Position numbers and translations under genes: made by a program | The notes under the pieces: generated by a model | The model's database searches: none | What the model saw: only the letters and a program-made list of their open reading frames with translations | Told to the model about the DNA's origin: nothing | Assembly (NCBI RefSeq): GCF_030867145.1 | Contig: NC_134420.1 | Coordinates: 8,831,323-8,895,322 of the forward strand | Length of the DNA stretch: 64,000 bases | Source: Opisthocomus hoazin | Taxonomy: Eukaryota > Chordata > Aves > Opisthocomiformes > Opisthocomidae | Reading direction: 5' to 3' | Shown here: piece after piece, positions 13,823-26,216 of the stretch | Position numbering within the stretch: position 1 is the first letter of the stretch | How the letters are laid out: each line of letters begins with the position of its first letter

Positions 13823-13921
13823 CTCTACCAGAAAGTTTTCTAGCTCCATATGACACCAAGGACATTGGAATTTTTAAATCAGGTTCCAAATTATTACATT
13901 TCCCATTAATATTTAACAGCA
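13823..13921 (-). CDS. Candidate internal exon, phase 1 to 1
   Basis: A 99-nt minus-strand exon with a pyrimidine-rich acceptor (gttgtttgcattcaag) and a strong GTAGGC donor. Only one of three frames is open: LLNINGKCNNLEPDLK then IPMSLVSYGARKLSG. The pattern of short hydrophobic strands with a closing IPMSLVSYG resembles the end of an ASH/MSP-type beta-sandwich, as in HYDIN-family proteins, but the resemblance is by eye only. A CR1 copy lies just upstream in its intron (13988-14945). Confidence 0.5.
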
Positions 13922-13987
13922 CTTGAATGCAAACAACATTCATTAAGAGAGAACAGATTTCTGAAAATACTTTTTCTTTCTATCTAG

Positions 13988-14945
13988 AATAGAATATTTC
14001 AGTTGGAAAGGACCTACAATCATCATCTATTCCAACTGTCTAACCAATTCAGTGTTGGTCAAGTTAAAGCATGTAATTAAGAGCATTGTCCAAATGCCAC
14101 TTAAACACTGACAGGAGGCTTGGGGCATCGACCACCCCTCTAGGAAGCCTGTGTCAGTGTTCAACCACGCTCTTGGTAAGGAAATGCTCCTTATGTCCAG
14201 TCTAAACATTCCCTGGTGCAGCTTTGAACCATTCCCATGTGCCCTATCACTGGGTACCAGGGAGAAGAGCTCAGCACATCCCTCTCCACTTCTCCTCAGG
14301 AAGCTGTAGCAATGAGGTCTCCCCTCAGCCTCTTTTTCTCCAAGCTAGATGAGACCAAAGTCCTTAGTCACTCTTAAAATAGGACATTCCTTCCAGCCCT
14401 TTCACCAGCTTTGTTGTCCTCCTCCAGACACATCCAAGGACCTTCACCTGCTTCTTAAATTGTGGGGTCCAGAACTGCTCACAACACTCAAGGTGAGGCC
14501 ACACCTATGCCAGATACAGCAGCTAATCACCTCTCTTGACTGGCTGGTTAGACTGAGTTTGATGCACCCCTGGATGCAGTTTGCCCTCCTGGCTGCCAGG
14601 GCACACTGTTGGCTCCTGTTGAGCCTGCTGTCGGCCAGCACCCCCAGATCCCTTTCTGCAGGTCTGCTCTCTAGCCATTCCTCTCGCAATTGATATGTGT
14701 GCTCAGTGTTGCTCTGTCCTAGGTGCAGAATCTAGCATTTGGACTTGTTAAATTTCATCCCATTAATGACAGCCCAGAGCTCCATTCTATCTAGAGCTCC
14801 CTGCAAGGCCTCTTGTCTTGCAAGAGAGTCAACAGCACCTCCCAGTGTGGTATCAGCAGCAAACTTGCTAGTGGTGCATTCAACTCCTGCAAACGGATCA
14901 TTGATAAAAATATTGAATGGAACTAGCCCTAGAATTTAACCATGG
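13988..14945 (-). mobile_element. CR1 LINE, 5'-truncated, about 960 bp, minus orientation
   Basis: Contains the CR1 3' portion read on the minus strand: the end of the reverse transcriptase (SKFAADTTLGG around 14848-14880), then the WLESRPAERDLGVLADSRLN motif (about 14620-14680) and AARRANCIQGCIKLSL further 3'. The 3' end is at about 13988 on the plus coordinate. Frames are broken by stops and small indels, so it is dead. The catalytic FADD box reads FAAD in this copy. Confidence 0.93.
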
Positions 14946-15550
14946 TTGCCAGCCAGATGTAGCCCCATTCATTTTCTCAAGACATATATAGACACATATT
15001 ATTTTACCTGTGAATCCCAAGACATATATCTGTACATACATAAAATTTAATTTCACTACCTGTGTTAATAAAATACTTAAATACATCAGAAAATATCACA
15101 TTTCCCTAGAATAATAATCTAAACCTGATCTTCAACCTCAGAATTGCCTCCTTTTCTGAGGGTTTACAAAAAATGTTATAGACCTTTGGAAGTCTAACAT
15201 ATTGTTACATAAAGCCTTTGTAGAAAGGTTCTCGAAGCCAGTCCAAAATTTTAGTTGTTTATAGGCTTTTAAAAAAAGTTGAAAATCAGTTCATGATTCA
15301 AACTATATAAAATTAATTATCTGTGCCTGACTTGTGCATGCTTTTTCATTACTACCTACCTTTCTTTACATTTCAAAAGAGATACTCTGAACAACATTAT
15401 TATTCCAGATATGCAAACTGGGAACCGCACATGTCAAGAAGGAAAGGAAAAGTTTGTATTCCTGTAACTAAGACAAGAACTACAATCTCCCTATCAATCT
15501 CACAAGCTCTACGACATCAGCTAAACTTCAAATTGTCTTATCTATATTAC

Positions 15551-15606
15551 CTGAACAAATATCAGGTCATCACAAAACTTAAATTCATATTCCACTGGTA
15601 GAACTG
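15551..15606 (-). CDS. Candidate short exon, phase 1 to 0
   Basis: A 56-nt minus-strand block after an acceptor that is a tandem CAGCAG, ending at a GTAATA donor. In phase 1 it reads VLPVEYEFKFCDDLIFVQ. The LPVEYEFKF...F.V pattern matches the middle strands of ASH/HYDIN-type domains by eye. The other frames close. It joins in phase to the small block at 25643-25673. A strong alternative acceptor lies about 100 bases upstream but gives a frame that stops inside this block. Confidence 0.4.
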
Positions 15607-18600
15607 CTGAAGTTGTATGGCAGAGTTATCTTTACCTAAGTTTGATACAATTTTTTGAAACTGAAAAACAGCTTCAAAAAACAAAAAGGCACTGCAAACA
15701 TACAGAAAAATAATATGATCCTGATGCTTAAAATACTCCGAGATTAAATAACCCACATAACATAGTTTTTCCTCAAGCCTTAGAGAAAAAGGTTCATTCA
15801 AAAATCTTTCAGTTCATTGAAAGCATAATGTTCCTGGCAAGATCAAAAGTCCAAATTTCAAATAAGTTTATGTTGTTTTCTTTCGTGATTTCAGTTTTCC
15901 AAATTTCTTTATTCTCTATTAATTTTGATGTTTTATAGTGGTCTAAGTTGTTTATTTTTAATGTGACAGTTGAACAGACGTTACTTAAATAGATGCAATT
16001 TGTCTTGATATGGAAGTTGTTCCTGCTCTGTAGTTTCAGGGTGTTTACAAAAACACATTTCTGAAGTAGCATCCTACATTAGGCAAGAAAGAATGCTTTG
16101 CATGCCAACATACAGACAGTTGCTTAAGGATATATCAGCCAGCAAGGATCAATGCGTCTGACTTGCATAACACTTGCTTTAAATGTAAATAAAACAAAAC
16201 TAGGTTCAGTACACAATCTTACTCGTCTGGGACATGTCTTTGGAATGTCTAGCAGAGGTAGGGGTTATTTTTCCGTAAGTGTCAGCGAGTGACAGATCTC
16301 AATGACACCCCATGGTATTTTTCTACAGGGAGTACCAAGAAGTAGAAACATACAGACTTACCACAAATCTTGACATCTCTAACAGTCCCAGGGTATCACA
16401 TCAGCCCCTTTAGGTTATTTCAATTTGATCTACATATCCATGAAAATAAAAATCAATGTGCCCAATGGTCTAGTAAAACATTCACCCTGTCTCATGCAGT
16501 CATTTCTTTTCCATAAAGTCCAGGCATAAAAGGCACAGTGACCCTCAGAGCTATGCCATTGGGAACATGTCCATCTTCGCAAATGATCTCTCATGCTGAA
16601 CAAGTTAATAGGTATAATCTATGAAGAGAACTTTCCCCTTGATCCTTTAGCAGTGGTCTAGGCCTAGTTATAGCGAATGTCAAATATTTGCAGATGTATT
16701 TACAAGAGCCACGTAGAAAGACACTAAGTATGTAAGTGGATTCTTTTAAGGCTCTTGAAGGATATGGAAGACTATCATCAATATCTACATCTAATATACA
16801 TCTTTTCTGCTATAATCTCACCACATCATAGAGGCTTCACTTTACCAACAGAGAATTTCAGAATATTTCAATGACTGAGGCAAAAATATGGACTGATACT
16901 AGGAGAAAAGTCTTTGGTACTGAATATTCGATCCACCATATTATTCACTATATGGGGCCTGCATTTCAAAGTCCTCCGAAATGAGCAAACATTTTTTTCT
17001 ATTATGTCAATGAAGTTTAGCAAGATTTACAGATCTTATGAAGGAGTCATAGAAAACATCGGATAAAAGAGAGACACAGCAATGTTGAAGATAAGCAAAA
17101 TATTTTTACACCTGACGTATTCCAGGTATACACAAACATACTCTACTTGCTCTTGGAGGCAGCTAAAACAGCCCTCCAATGTGCAACTTCCTCACTTCTA
17201 TGACCAGAGCAAACTCAGAGCTATGCAGAATACACTATGCAAATGAAAACAAAACAAACACTTTTTTTTCTTTGAAGGGAACCGAAAGAAGAAAAGAAAT
17301 ATAGGCATGGGTCCTAATCCGAGATAAGATGGTACACTTCCACTAACTTCAGCTCCTTACAAGATCGGAGGAAGCACTCAGGTCGGGAAACCAAGTGGTG
17401 TGCGCTACATGTAATCCCTTTTTTTATTCATATTTTAAAGACACAAAGTTCTTAAAAAATATAAATCTTTATCAGTATTTAAAATATTTAATAGCTAAGG
17501 TATTATGAATCAATTGTAGTTTAGTGACTAGTTATAAAACTGGAATTTAATTCCAGTCAGAATTTAAATATCAGCTGTCAGCTATAACATAATATGGATT
17601 ATTATAGCATAGATTACTATCAGATTCAACAACTACCAAAAACAAACAATATTGCAGATATTTCAATATTATCTAAAATACATGCATTATGTTATATACA
17701 GAAAATCTAATGCAGCTGCACAGTGCCCTTCCTGTACACTTTTGTTTATATTCATCTACAGATGTGCCGCCACCACCGATTTCAACTGTAATTGGCTGAC
17801 CAACAGGGAGGCAGCTCTGTACCACAGCTCAATTCAGAATCCTTCCAGCGTTCCAATGAATGGAGAAAAAGAAAAAAAAAAGGGGTTGAATAAGTTAAAA
17901 GAACCAGAAAATTCAACAATATGTCACAAATAGAGGGGTCATTATGCCTGGATAACCCAGGATATTAACAGTTGCAGAAAGTGAAACACTATCCACAACT
18001 TAGCAGTCAATGAGCCCTGCTCAGAACCAGTGATCTTCTGTACAACACGGGTGGCATTTTACAGTTCAGTGCAAAATGGAACAGACCCTTGATATCTTCA
18101 TTTGTCCTTTTTCTGTGCATATTTCACAGTGCAACGATTTAGGGTCCATAACGTGTCACTTGTTATAAGTACAGAGTTTACTTGAAATATGTATGCACAG
18201 AAAAAAAGTTCAGTGAACTGCAAAGATTGCAACAAATCTATACTCTTTGAGACAATATAAAGTTTTACTCCGAGTCTGAAACAATGCTGGTTAAACCATA
18301 CCGAAAGTCCAGTCTGAATTACTTTTGCTTCCAATGTGTGCATTTACTACAAAAGCAGACAACTTAAAGCTTTGCTAGAAATCAATGGCTCAAAGATATT
18401 TCATTGAACTCCAGTTAATATAGCTATTTCTATTTTGAATAGCTATTTCTATTTTGAATAATATCCTTAAAGTATTTTGGTTTCAACATTTTACTATACT
18501 GGCTATAGGGTAAGACAAAATTAGGCATGGAGAGAGTTGTTCTGAACATTGTCAGTCACAACAATTGTCACCATTGCAAATTTCAGCCCTACTGCAAAAG

Positions 18601-20160
18601 TTATAGTAGAAAATGCCACTAACAGCTTCTAGGACCATATTCCTAATATCAGCATTGGGAATATTGATAGGTTTTCGATATGTATTTCTATGAACATTTT
18701 CTGCTTGTTCATCTTTCAGCACAACTGTAAATTATACTTCTGAACCACCGATTAAGCGAAATTTACAAAAGTATCTGTCTGCGAAGGTGGTTTACAATTT
18801 CTAAGGAAAATCTGCTGTATGATATAGCTTGTAATCTGGAAGCGTTTCAGATAAAGTTATGCTACAGAACAGCAAGAGACAAATGATAATTGAAGTTCAC
18901 CTGTATACTGTATTAAGTCAGCTAAAGATTATTTGTTTCAATTAAGTACGAAAACTAGTGTTTCAGCAGCATATCCAAAAAATGGACCGAATCATTTTAT
19001 AAGTTCTAATAAAGCTTTGTATCTGAACTTTCACAGGTGTTGCATTTTCTTCTGCTACCTGAGGTCAGAAATTGAAACATCATGAGTTAAGTTTTCCCTG
19101 AATTGCTGGCTTGACTGCAACAGAAAACACTGGAAATCATGAAAACGCTAGATTCACGAGCTTTCCATACAAAAGCATTTTTAGATGGGTTCAAAGGAGC
19201 TTTTGGACTGCCCTGTGTTTACTTCACTGAACTTCTGAGGGTCCTACTTTTAATCTTGGCTTCCACTTATATGCTTCATATATGTGTTGCTTTTCACAAC
19301 TTAATAAACGTTTTCATGAAAAAAAAACCCAAAAAAAGGTGAACCTCAGCTAAGCAGAATATTAAGATCCAAAGGAAGACATATATGACTTGAAAGAATA
19401 AAAAAATCCAAACAAGAAAAAAAGGCTTTTAAATCAAAAATATTAGTATTTCCATTACACAAAAGCCATTGGTCATTACTCAGCTGGAGAACTGAGTCAT
19501 TATGCTGTTTATCATGTATCTTGGAACCACAACAAGACCTGTACTACAGAACAAACTCTTACTCAGACACATATATATGAGAAGATAAGTGACTTATTAA
19601 AATATATTCCATACATTTTTGTAGACTAGTAACACAGTAGAGTTAGACACTTCACTTCTTTGCAGTAAAACAAAGAAGATAGACTTCTGAGATGACCTAA
19701 GCTTATTCTATCAACATCCAGATTTGACAGGATTATCAAAACCTAAGCTGGTTTGATTTCACATGTTTCAAGCATTCTGTGAATCTCCCCCATAAACCAT
19801 ATGAAAAATATAACTAAAAATAGTAATTTTAGAAAAGGCATACACTGAGATTTCAGGAATGGACTTTGGATGGTCACAGTTACGTGGGGTGAAAAAGGAG
19901 AAGGTTTCCATTTAGGTGTACCAGTAAAAAAAAAAAAAATCTATGGGTAGAAGAAATAACTAAGCTTATGAGTTTAACTAAACTCTGTAAATCACTTAGA
20001 CACATAACTTAAAGTGTAACCCCACAGAACAAGCTACTGGTATCATTTGTCCTGTAATTCTTGACAGAAATCAAAACTCCAAATAATAGTTAGTGTAACA
20101 CTGTCCCAGGCCAAACCAGCTAATTGGGTAAATACTCCTTCTGCTGACTGAATGATGTGC
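15607..20160. other. Intron-like DNA, no gene or familiar repeat seen
   Basis: About 4.5 kb of AT-rich sequence. Small open frames on both strands lack paired splice sites. The only clear structure is the 19-bp tandem duplication at 18420-18457. Confidence 0.5.
18420..18457 (+). repeat. Tandem duplication, two copies of a 19-bp unit
   Basis: The unit atagctatttctattttga occurs twice back to back with no mismatch. This looks like a recent slippage or end-joining duplication. Confidence 0.95.
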
Positions 20161-20167
20161 TACTTAC

Positions 20168-20194
20168 AGTATCACCATCTCCTTCCAGATAAAT
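20168..20194 (-). CDS. Possible 27-nt micro-exon
   Basis: Ends at a near-perfect GTAAGTAG donor on the minus strand; the acceptor is tgtactgggcag. In phase 0 it reads IYLEGDGDT. Too short to judge by composition, and its phase does not sit between the 25.6-kb and 15.6-kb candidates in their preferred frame. Confidence 0.2.
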
Positions 20195-20460
20195 CTGCCC
20201 AGTACAAGTAGTTCACATTTAGCAATAAAGTTAGCAATATGCTAATGTACTTGATGAGTGTGGAAAGGCTCTGTTGTTGCCAGACCTTTGACTTGAACTA
20301 CATAGGGCTGATTTGACATTCAGCGACTGGTTACACTCATCAAGAGGTGAAGCTTCACGACAAAGATAATGTGGTGGAAGCAATTAGTATTCAGAACATC
20401 AATAACAGGTTTTCAGCATGTGACTGTGGGCTAAACAAGGCTTTAATAATACACTTTAAA

Positions 20461-20556
20461 AAGACATATCACAAAACTGTTTAAGTTTTCTACTGAAATA
20501 TCACTTGTTCTTCATGTAGAAATATTTTTAAAATATACTCCACCTTTTTATTTAAT
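20461..20556 (+). repeat. Left arm of a perfect 96-bp inverted duplication
   Basis: Starts aagacatatcacaaaactgt and ends ctttttatttaat. Its exact reverse complement occurs at 21562-21657. I compared all 96 positions and found no mismatch; the bases immediately outside do not match. The arm lies in otherwise unique DNA. The spacer is 1005 bp. Confidence 0.95.
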
Positions 20557-21179
20557 CCAAGTTGTACTGATCTTCACAAATACATATTTCAAGACTTTTC
20601 TAAGCTTTCTAAAAGGTTAAATGCATTTGGTTTCAATGAAAGTGCACAATAAATTGGCAAAAGGCAGTGTTCTCCTTTTCTTCAGGAATTTGTTGGGAAA
20701 TTTTAGCATTTGCAAATTATGCCATCAGGTTATGCTATATTGTACACTGAGGGCGAGTCAAGAATAGGACAGCAGTAGTAGTTTCTCCCCACAGTTTCCA
20801 TCACCTCCAACTGGATCCCATCCAAGAAATAAAATTATTTCTGTGGGCTACTCAATAACTTGGGTTTGGCTGTACGAAAGACCCTGCCTCTACGCTTCTC
20901 TCCAAAATTTGAATATGAACTCTCATTTGAATATGCTCCCTCTGCTGTCAGTTAAGAGAACTGAAAAACAGGGATAATTCTTGACTGCGAAGGCAGTCCA
21001 GTTGCTAACAGTACATGGCAAGGAGCTGTTTTACCTCATTTGCATTGTTGGAGCAGAGTGGGAAGAACACAGTGAAATGCAGGAGCACATCAGCTCCATT
21101 GCTTCTAGAAAATGTTTCATCGAGAAAATGCGTTTGTAAGACTCCAGTGACAAAGGAAAAAAAAAATAAAAGGTTAAGT

Positions 21180-21561
21180 CACAGAATTGTTCATGTTGCA
21201 ACGGACCTTCAGAGTTCATCTACTGCAAAATCCTGTTCAGAGCTGGGTCTACATTGAACTTGAAACAAGTTGTTCAGGGCTTAGTCCTTTCAGGTCTTGA
21301 AAAACCTCCAAAGATGGAGATTCCATAACCCTTTTGGCACCTTGTTTCAATGCTTTATCATCCTTAAAGGGAATATTTTTCATCTTATATCATTAAACCT
21401 CCTCTTTCAATTTCTGGCTATTGTCTTTCATTCTCCCACCACGGACCTCTGAAGAGCCTGAATTCATCTTACTAGTAATCTCTTTATAGGTATTAGCAGG
21501 CTGCTGTTAGGTCTTCCCAAAGCTCTCCTACTCCAGGCTAAACAAGCTCACTTCCCACAGC
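21180..21561 (-). mobile_element. Old, degenerate CR1 LINE, 3' part, minus orientation
   Basis: The plus strand follows the antisense CR1 order: cacagaattgttcatgttgc (3' end), then stretches matching the decayed C-terminal reverse transcriptase region, ending ctccaggctaaacaagctca. Divergence is much higher than in the other CR1 copies. The element is interrupted at 21562 by a 96-bp insert and resumes at 21658. Confidence 0.75.
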
Positions 21562-21657
21562 ATTAAATAAAAAGGTGGAGTATATTTTAAAAATATTTCT
21601 ACATGAAGAACAAGTGATATTTCAGTAGAAAACTTAAACAGTTTTGTGATATGTCTT
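21562..21657 (-). repeat. Right arm of the 96-bp inverted duplication, inserted in CR1
   Basis: Exact reverse complement of 20461-20556. It sits inside an old CR1 copy: CR1 sequence before it (about 21541-21561) resumes after it (ctccagccccttgaccattt). A few CR1 bases expected between the two sides appear to be missing, as in repair of a break by copying nearby DNA. Confidence 0.95.
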
Positions 21658-21725
21658 CGCACTCACTCCAGCCCCTTGACCATTTTGGTAGCCCTTTGCT
21701 CAACTCACTCAAGTTTATCAACTTC
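21658..21725 (-). mobile_element. Continuation of the degenerate CR1 after the insert
   Basis: Reads cactccagccccttgacc then attttggtagccctttgc and aactcactcaag, which matches the antisense CR1 segment that normally follows the part ending at 21561. Confidence 0.7.
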
Positions 21726-23401
21726 TCCCTTATTTTGTTCTTTGCTGTACAGTCTAAGTACATATACAGCAGTTGCTACAAACAGTAAATCTCCCACACA
21801 GTCCTGTAGTGAAAAGGTATAGGAAAAAACCTGAGAAAAATCCAATTCACTATGCAAAAAAAGCAGATGTTAACTACATTGCCTTTACTGTATTTTTCTA
21901 ACACTTTCATAAACTTTATAGAAGTCCATATTACTTATTGCTAACTAATTGATCTTCATGCTATTAAATGGATGATAAAAACTATACAGATAACTTGTTT
22001 CCTGCTGAGAAAACATTAGTTACTGACATTTCAAAACATCACTTTGTGAGTCAGGAAACCTCCAGACTGGAAATAAGAGAAACTGCTATTAAATGTGGTG
22101 ACAACTTTAAAAAAATAATCTACCTTATATTTTATTTTCCAGTGAAATGCAATATAAGCATAGGGCCAAATCAGAGAAAAAAAAAACTTAGAATTGAAAC
22201 CTAATAATCAAATCCTGATATTTAACAAGAAATATATGCAATTAAAGTCTAGAATCAAGTGAACTTTGTGCTGACTTATGCTTTCTCTAGGTAAACTTAC
22301 TGACCTAGGTAATTTGCCAGAGCACCTGTATAGTTAGAAAGGTGTATTTTAAAGTGAATGAAGTTTAAATTTAGATAGGAGTGGTAACACTTTCAAACAG
22401 ATCGCTTACCTATTCAGGAATTGGCCAATATTCCGTTATTCTTCTATTCCTTACAGGTATATAAAGGGTATTCATGAGGACAATGAGTTGCATTAAGTTC
22501 TAATTTTATTTTCTACCACACCTTTTTCAAGGAAAGTTTAGTTAAAAGTTTTCAGCTGTGTCTTTTCTTATGACTACCTTCTGTCATCAGCTTATGCTTT
22601 CATGACCACAAGGCTTAGACACTGCAATTCCTTTCAAGCACATTAAAGCTTTCTCTGCCACTTGACCAGCGTACAGGAAAAAAACAAAACCAAAACACAA
22701 AAGCCAACTTCCCCTCCCCCCTCCCCTGTGAATACTGGCTCAGATTTCCCTGCAATATTTTACTTGAAAATAATAAAAGTGAGATGCTTATTTACACTAG
22801 AAGCATTTTAAGATTATTTTTTCTTCATGGCAACTTGTACAATCATTACACTGGCTAACTTACAGAAACTCGAGATTATCTCCTAACAATTAAACGGGGG
22901 AATACCTTTTTTATAATACATCATTCATGTTTTAGCCTGAGGGATTATTGTTCCTGCATGGTATTGAATTCTAGGTTATAAAATTAGATTCTCTTTGAAA
23001 TTCAAACCAATCTAGCCTTTCCAGCTTTGAAGAAGTACCAAAACTACTGTTCTTGTCATGAGGGAAATATTCAAAATCCAGTGAGAGTGTGAACACAGTA
23101 AAAGAAGTGTCAAGTCTCATTATTGCCCTTCCATGGGCACTTTCAAGACTTCTACAGCCCACACCCAATAGAAACATCAGGAAGACTGCTCTTCTTCTCA
23201 TCTCCTTGTCCACACTTGGGAGGAGACATGGTGTAGCTCTCATGAGCTTGTGATGAAGGGAAGATCAGAGTCCTTTTCACAAATGAAAAATGTCCATTAG
23301 AAGTAACACAGTTGCACAAAGATGTAATTGCAATAGGTGTTTTATTCTGTCTTCTCATGGAATTAATCAGTGTTTGTAAAACTGATGGAAGTGACAATAG
23401 C

Positions 23402-23725
23402 TCTGTTCAGGACCTACAAGAAAGCTGGAGAGGAATTTTTACAAGGGCATTTAGCAATAGGACAAGGGGTAATGGCTCGAAGCTGAAAGAGAGTAGATTG
23501 AGACTAGGTATAAGGAAGAAATTGTATACTATGAAGGTGGTGAGGCACTGGCACAGGTTGCCCCGAGAAGCTCTGTCTGCCCCCTCTCTGGCAGTGTTCA
23601 AGCCCAGGCTGGACAGGGCTTTGAGCAACCTAGTCTGGTGGAAGGTGTCCCTGCCCATGGCAGGGGGTTTGGAACTAGACTATCTAAGGTCCCTTCCAAC
23701 CCAAACCAATTTGTGATTCTACAAT
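23402..23725 (+). mobile_element. CR1 LINE 3' fragment, plus orientation
   Basis: About 320 bp of the CR1 C-terminal coding part and 3' UTR. The sense frame contains FSNRTRGNGSKLK, VVRHWHRLPREALSAPSLA and the closing [11 protein letters not shown] region, followed by the CR1 3' UTR (aaggtcccttccaacccaaa) and the terminal gtgattctac repeat. Truncated 5' as usual. Confidence 0.92.
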
Positions 23726-25642
23726 GACAGTTTGCTGTTCACTGTCCCAAATCGCAGTAGAATCTCTGCTGGTAAGTGCAAGTTGGAGTAATGTGTATTG
23801 TATAGAGGAAATTCAGTCTGCAAAAGGAAAGAGCAACTATTTATGAGAAAACAGAATAAGTGAAGCTTAGTTTCTTATGTGTTTATGACTGAGTTTGATT
23901 CACAGTGTACAAGTCGGCAAGGTGAAAAACTGTAGTTCAATAGCTCAGCTGTGAGAAGTAACTTTTTTGTGGATTCCTTGGTACCTAATTAGACTTGTGC
24001 TTACGCTATACTCTTTCTACCAGCTCTATTTTCATGAGACTTGAATGACTTATTTAAACACCTCAGCTGTTAAATGCCACACTGAAGTGACTTCATGATC
24101 TTAAAAAAACCACCACCACGGTAACATGGAGACAGAGATACAGTTTGTTCTTTGAGGAAACCAAATCAAAGGTATCTAATACAGTTCTTATGAAACTTTG
24201 ATGAACTTTAAGCTTTTATAACATCATCCTACAAAATTTAATTATACATTTGCACAAACAAGTCAGACTGCACAACCCAGTTCAGATACCCATATGTTTA
24301 TGGTCATGACTGATTTTTCACAGTGTCACAAAAAGTATCACAGCCTATGGGTACACTGTCTAGCGATCAGCCACATGTTAGCCAGCCATACGTTAGCCAG
24401 AGGACAAAGCAGCAGTGGTACCAATAGCTTCCAAGAACAGATTCTCTAGGAAATGCCACCATCATTTTCTCTATGGTAAAGGCACAAAACACCTCGGGAT
24501 CAATCTAAGCATGTTAAAATAAGTTAATGTTATTATACTTAGAATTATACAAAAATCAAAGCATATCTATTAATACAAAATGCACTTTGGACTTAAAATG
24601 TAGAGCTATCTTTTGGTATATAAGATTTTTTTATACAGGAGTTACTAAACTGGCTTATTTGCACAAGGGATGAAGAAAAGTCTGTGAAGCATAGTAATAT
24701 TAATGAATTAATTTTAGGTTAAAGGTTTTAACCTTTCGATATTTTATTGAGTGGTCGATCGCAGACCAACTCCCAGGAATACAAACAGTCATGATGGTTG
24801 TAACAGTACATAAAGAGTCAACATCATGTTCCTCTTGTCCCACTTGAAATGTTTAAAAATGCAGAACCAGAAGAAACAGCATCTATAGGAATGACTGTCC
24901 ATTAACATTCATTTGGGGGACTTAAACTTTTTCAATTTATTTTACGGTGTGTTCAGGACTACCAGTCCACAAAAGTCAGAAAGAGGAATTTACTGAGCTA
25001 CAGGAAAGTTGCAAAGTTGAAAATTCTGCAAACAGCAGTAGAAAAATTACACTGATTTTTTCTTGTGCTACACAAAACTATTATAGCACACATTACAGTT
25101 AGGGTGCCTTTATCAAGCTTATGAAAGACTTCTCTTCAATAATTCATAAGACAAAACACCAATTTCTCCTTTGATAAAATTATAAAACTTTGAAATGCAG
25201 GCAAAAGTATAATGCGTCTAATAAAAGTCTACAGAATAAAACAAAAAATGTATATTAGAGATTAAAAAATGGGTTTTATTAGTTAGCTAACTGAAAGTTT
25301 GTCACAGTAAAAAATATTAGGGAGGAAAACAACTTCAAATAATTCCAATGCAGTCAAGTCAAAATTGTAGGTAGTATTAGTTTTTTCCTCTTATAATATT
25401 TTATATTGACAAACACTCATTCTATAGACTGACAAAATGTTCATAGTAAAGGGCTAATGCTCTACTTAAGTTGTTTAATTCATAAATGGGTCTCAGTTAT
25501 TTTCATCTATTATGCTTTCTTCTGTTCAAAATACCTTGACTGAACAACTATACACAACACGCAACACCACGATGGAAAGCCAGACTTGAATTATCCATAA
25601 AACACTGAAAATTTCTCTTTATGCATGAAAGAAATTAGTTAC

Positions 25643-25673
25643 CTTTGTAGAGAAATTTAAACTGTTCCACATT
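25643..25673 (-). CDS. Possible 31-nt exon with very good splice sites
   Basis: Minus-strand acceptor gtgttcttgattctttgcag and donor GTAACT are both strong. In phase 0 it reads NVEQFKFLYK and ends phase 1, matching both the upstream block at 26193-26216 and the downstream 15551-15606. In phase 2 it reads MWNSLNFSTK, which would instead continue from 28437-28696 through 26193-26216. Length alone cannot decide the frame. Confidence 0.35.
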
Positions 25674-26192
25674 CTGCAAAGAATCAAGAACACAGAAGGG
25701 TACAAAATAACTCTTCTAAAACTCTTAGCAGAAATAGACTGGTGAATTCTACAAGGGCAATACTTCTTCATCAAAAAAATCCCAACAATTCTTACCCTAG
25801 CCCCCACAAAAAAACCAAAACAGCTGAAAAAATGCCAAGATATTGCATCAGTTGACAGTTGTCTATGCCAGCTCGCTGGTTTACAGATGATCTTTCTCAA
25901 GAGCAATAAAAGAACAACAGGTTGTAATTGTCAGGGTTAGCTCCAATCCCAGGCTTATGCACAAGGATTATACATCCTGAATTCCCCTCTGCTGGAAAGG
26001 TTTTACTTGGCAATAAAAGATTAAAAGTAACAGCCAGGGGCTCAGCTCTAATACCTAAACCTGAAAACATTTTTAAAGTATATACATCCAGAACACGCAT
26101 CTGAGGCTTTTCTCTCTTAGTATAATCCTCTTAATGCTTTCTGTACCCCACCGAACTTTAAGATTCTGAAAATAAGAATACTGCACCTTTAC

Positions 26193-26216
26193 CTTGAATT
26201 TAGCTTCAAAGAGTCC
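26193..26216 (-). CDS. Possible 24-nt micro-exon
   Basis: Donor GTAAAG is excellent; the acceptor ggtatctttaatag is moderate. In phase 0 it reads GLFEAKFK, joining directly to NVEQFKFLYK of 25643-25673. In phase 2 it reads DSLKLNS. Tentative because of its length. Confidence 0.25.

Noticed and set aside
21031..21219. 62-codon minus ORF with a T-rich acceptor and GTAAAA donor
   Set aside because: Part of the frame overlaps the degenerate CR1 and the Ser/Cys-rich translation is not convincing.
22971..23243. 90-codon minus ORF upstream of a CR1 fragment
   Set aside because: A fair acceptor exists inside it but no donor keeps the frame, and the sequence is not protein-like throughout.
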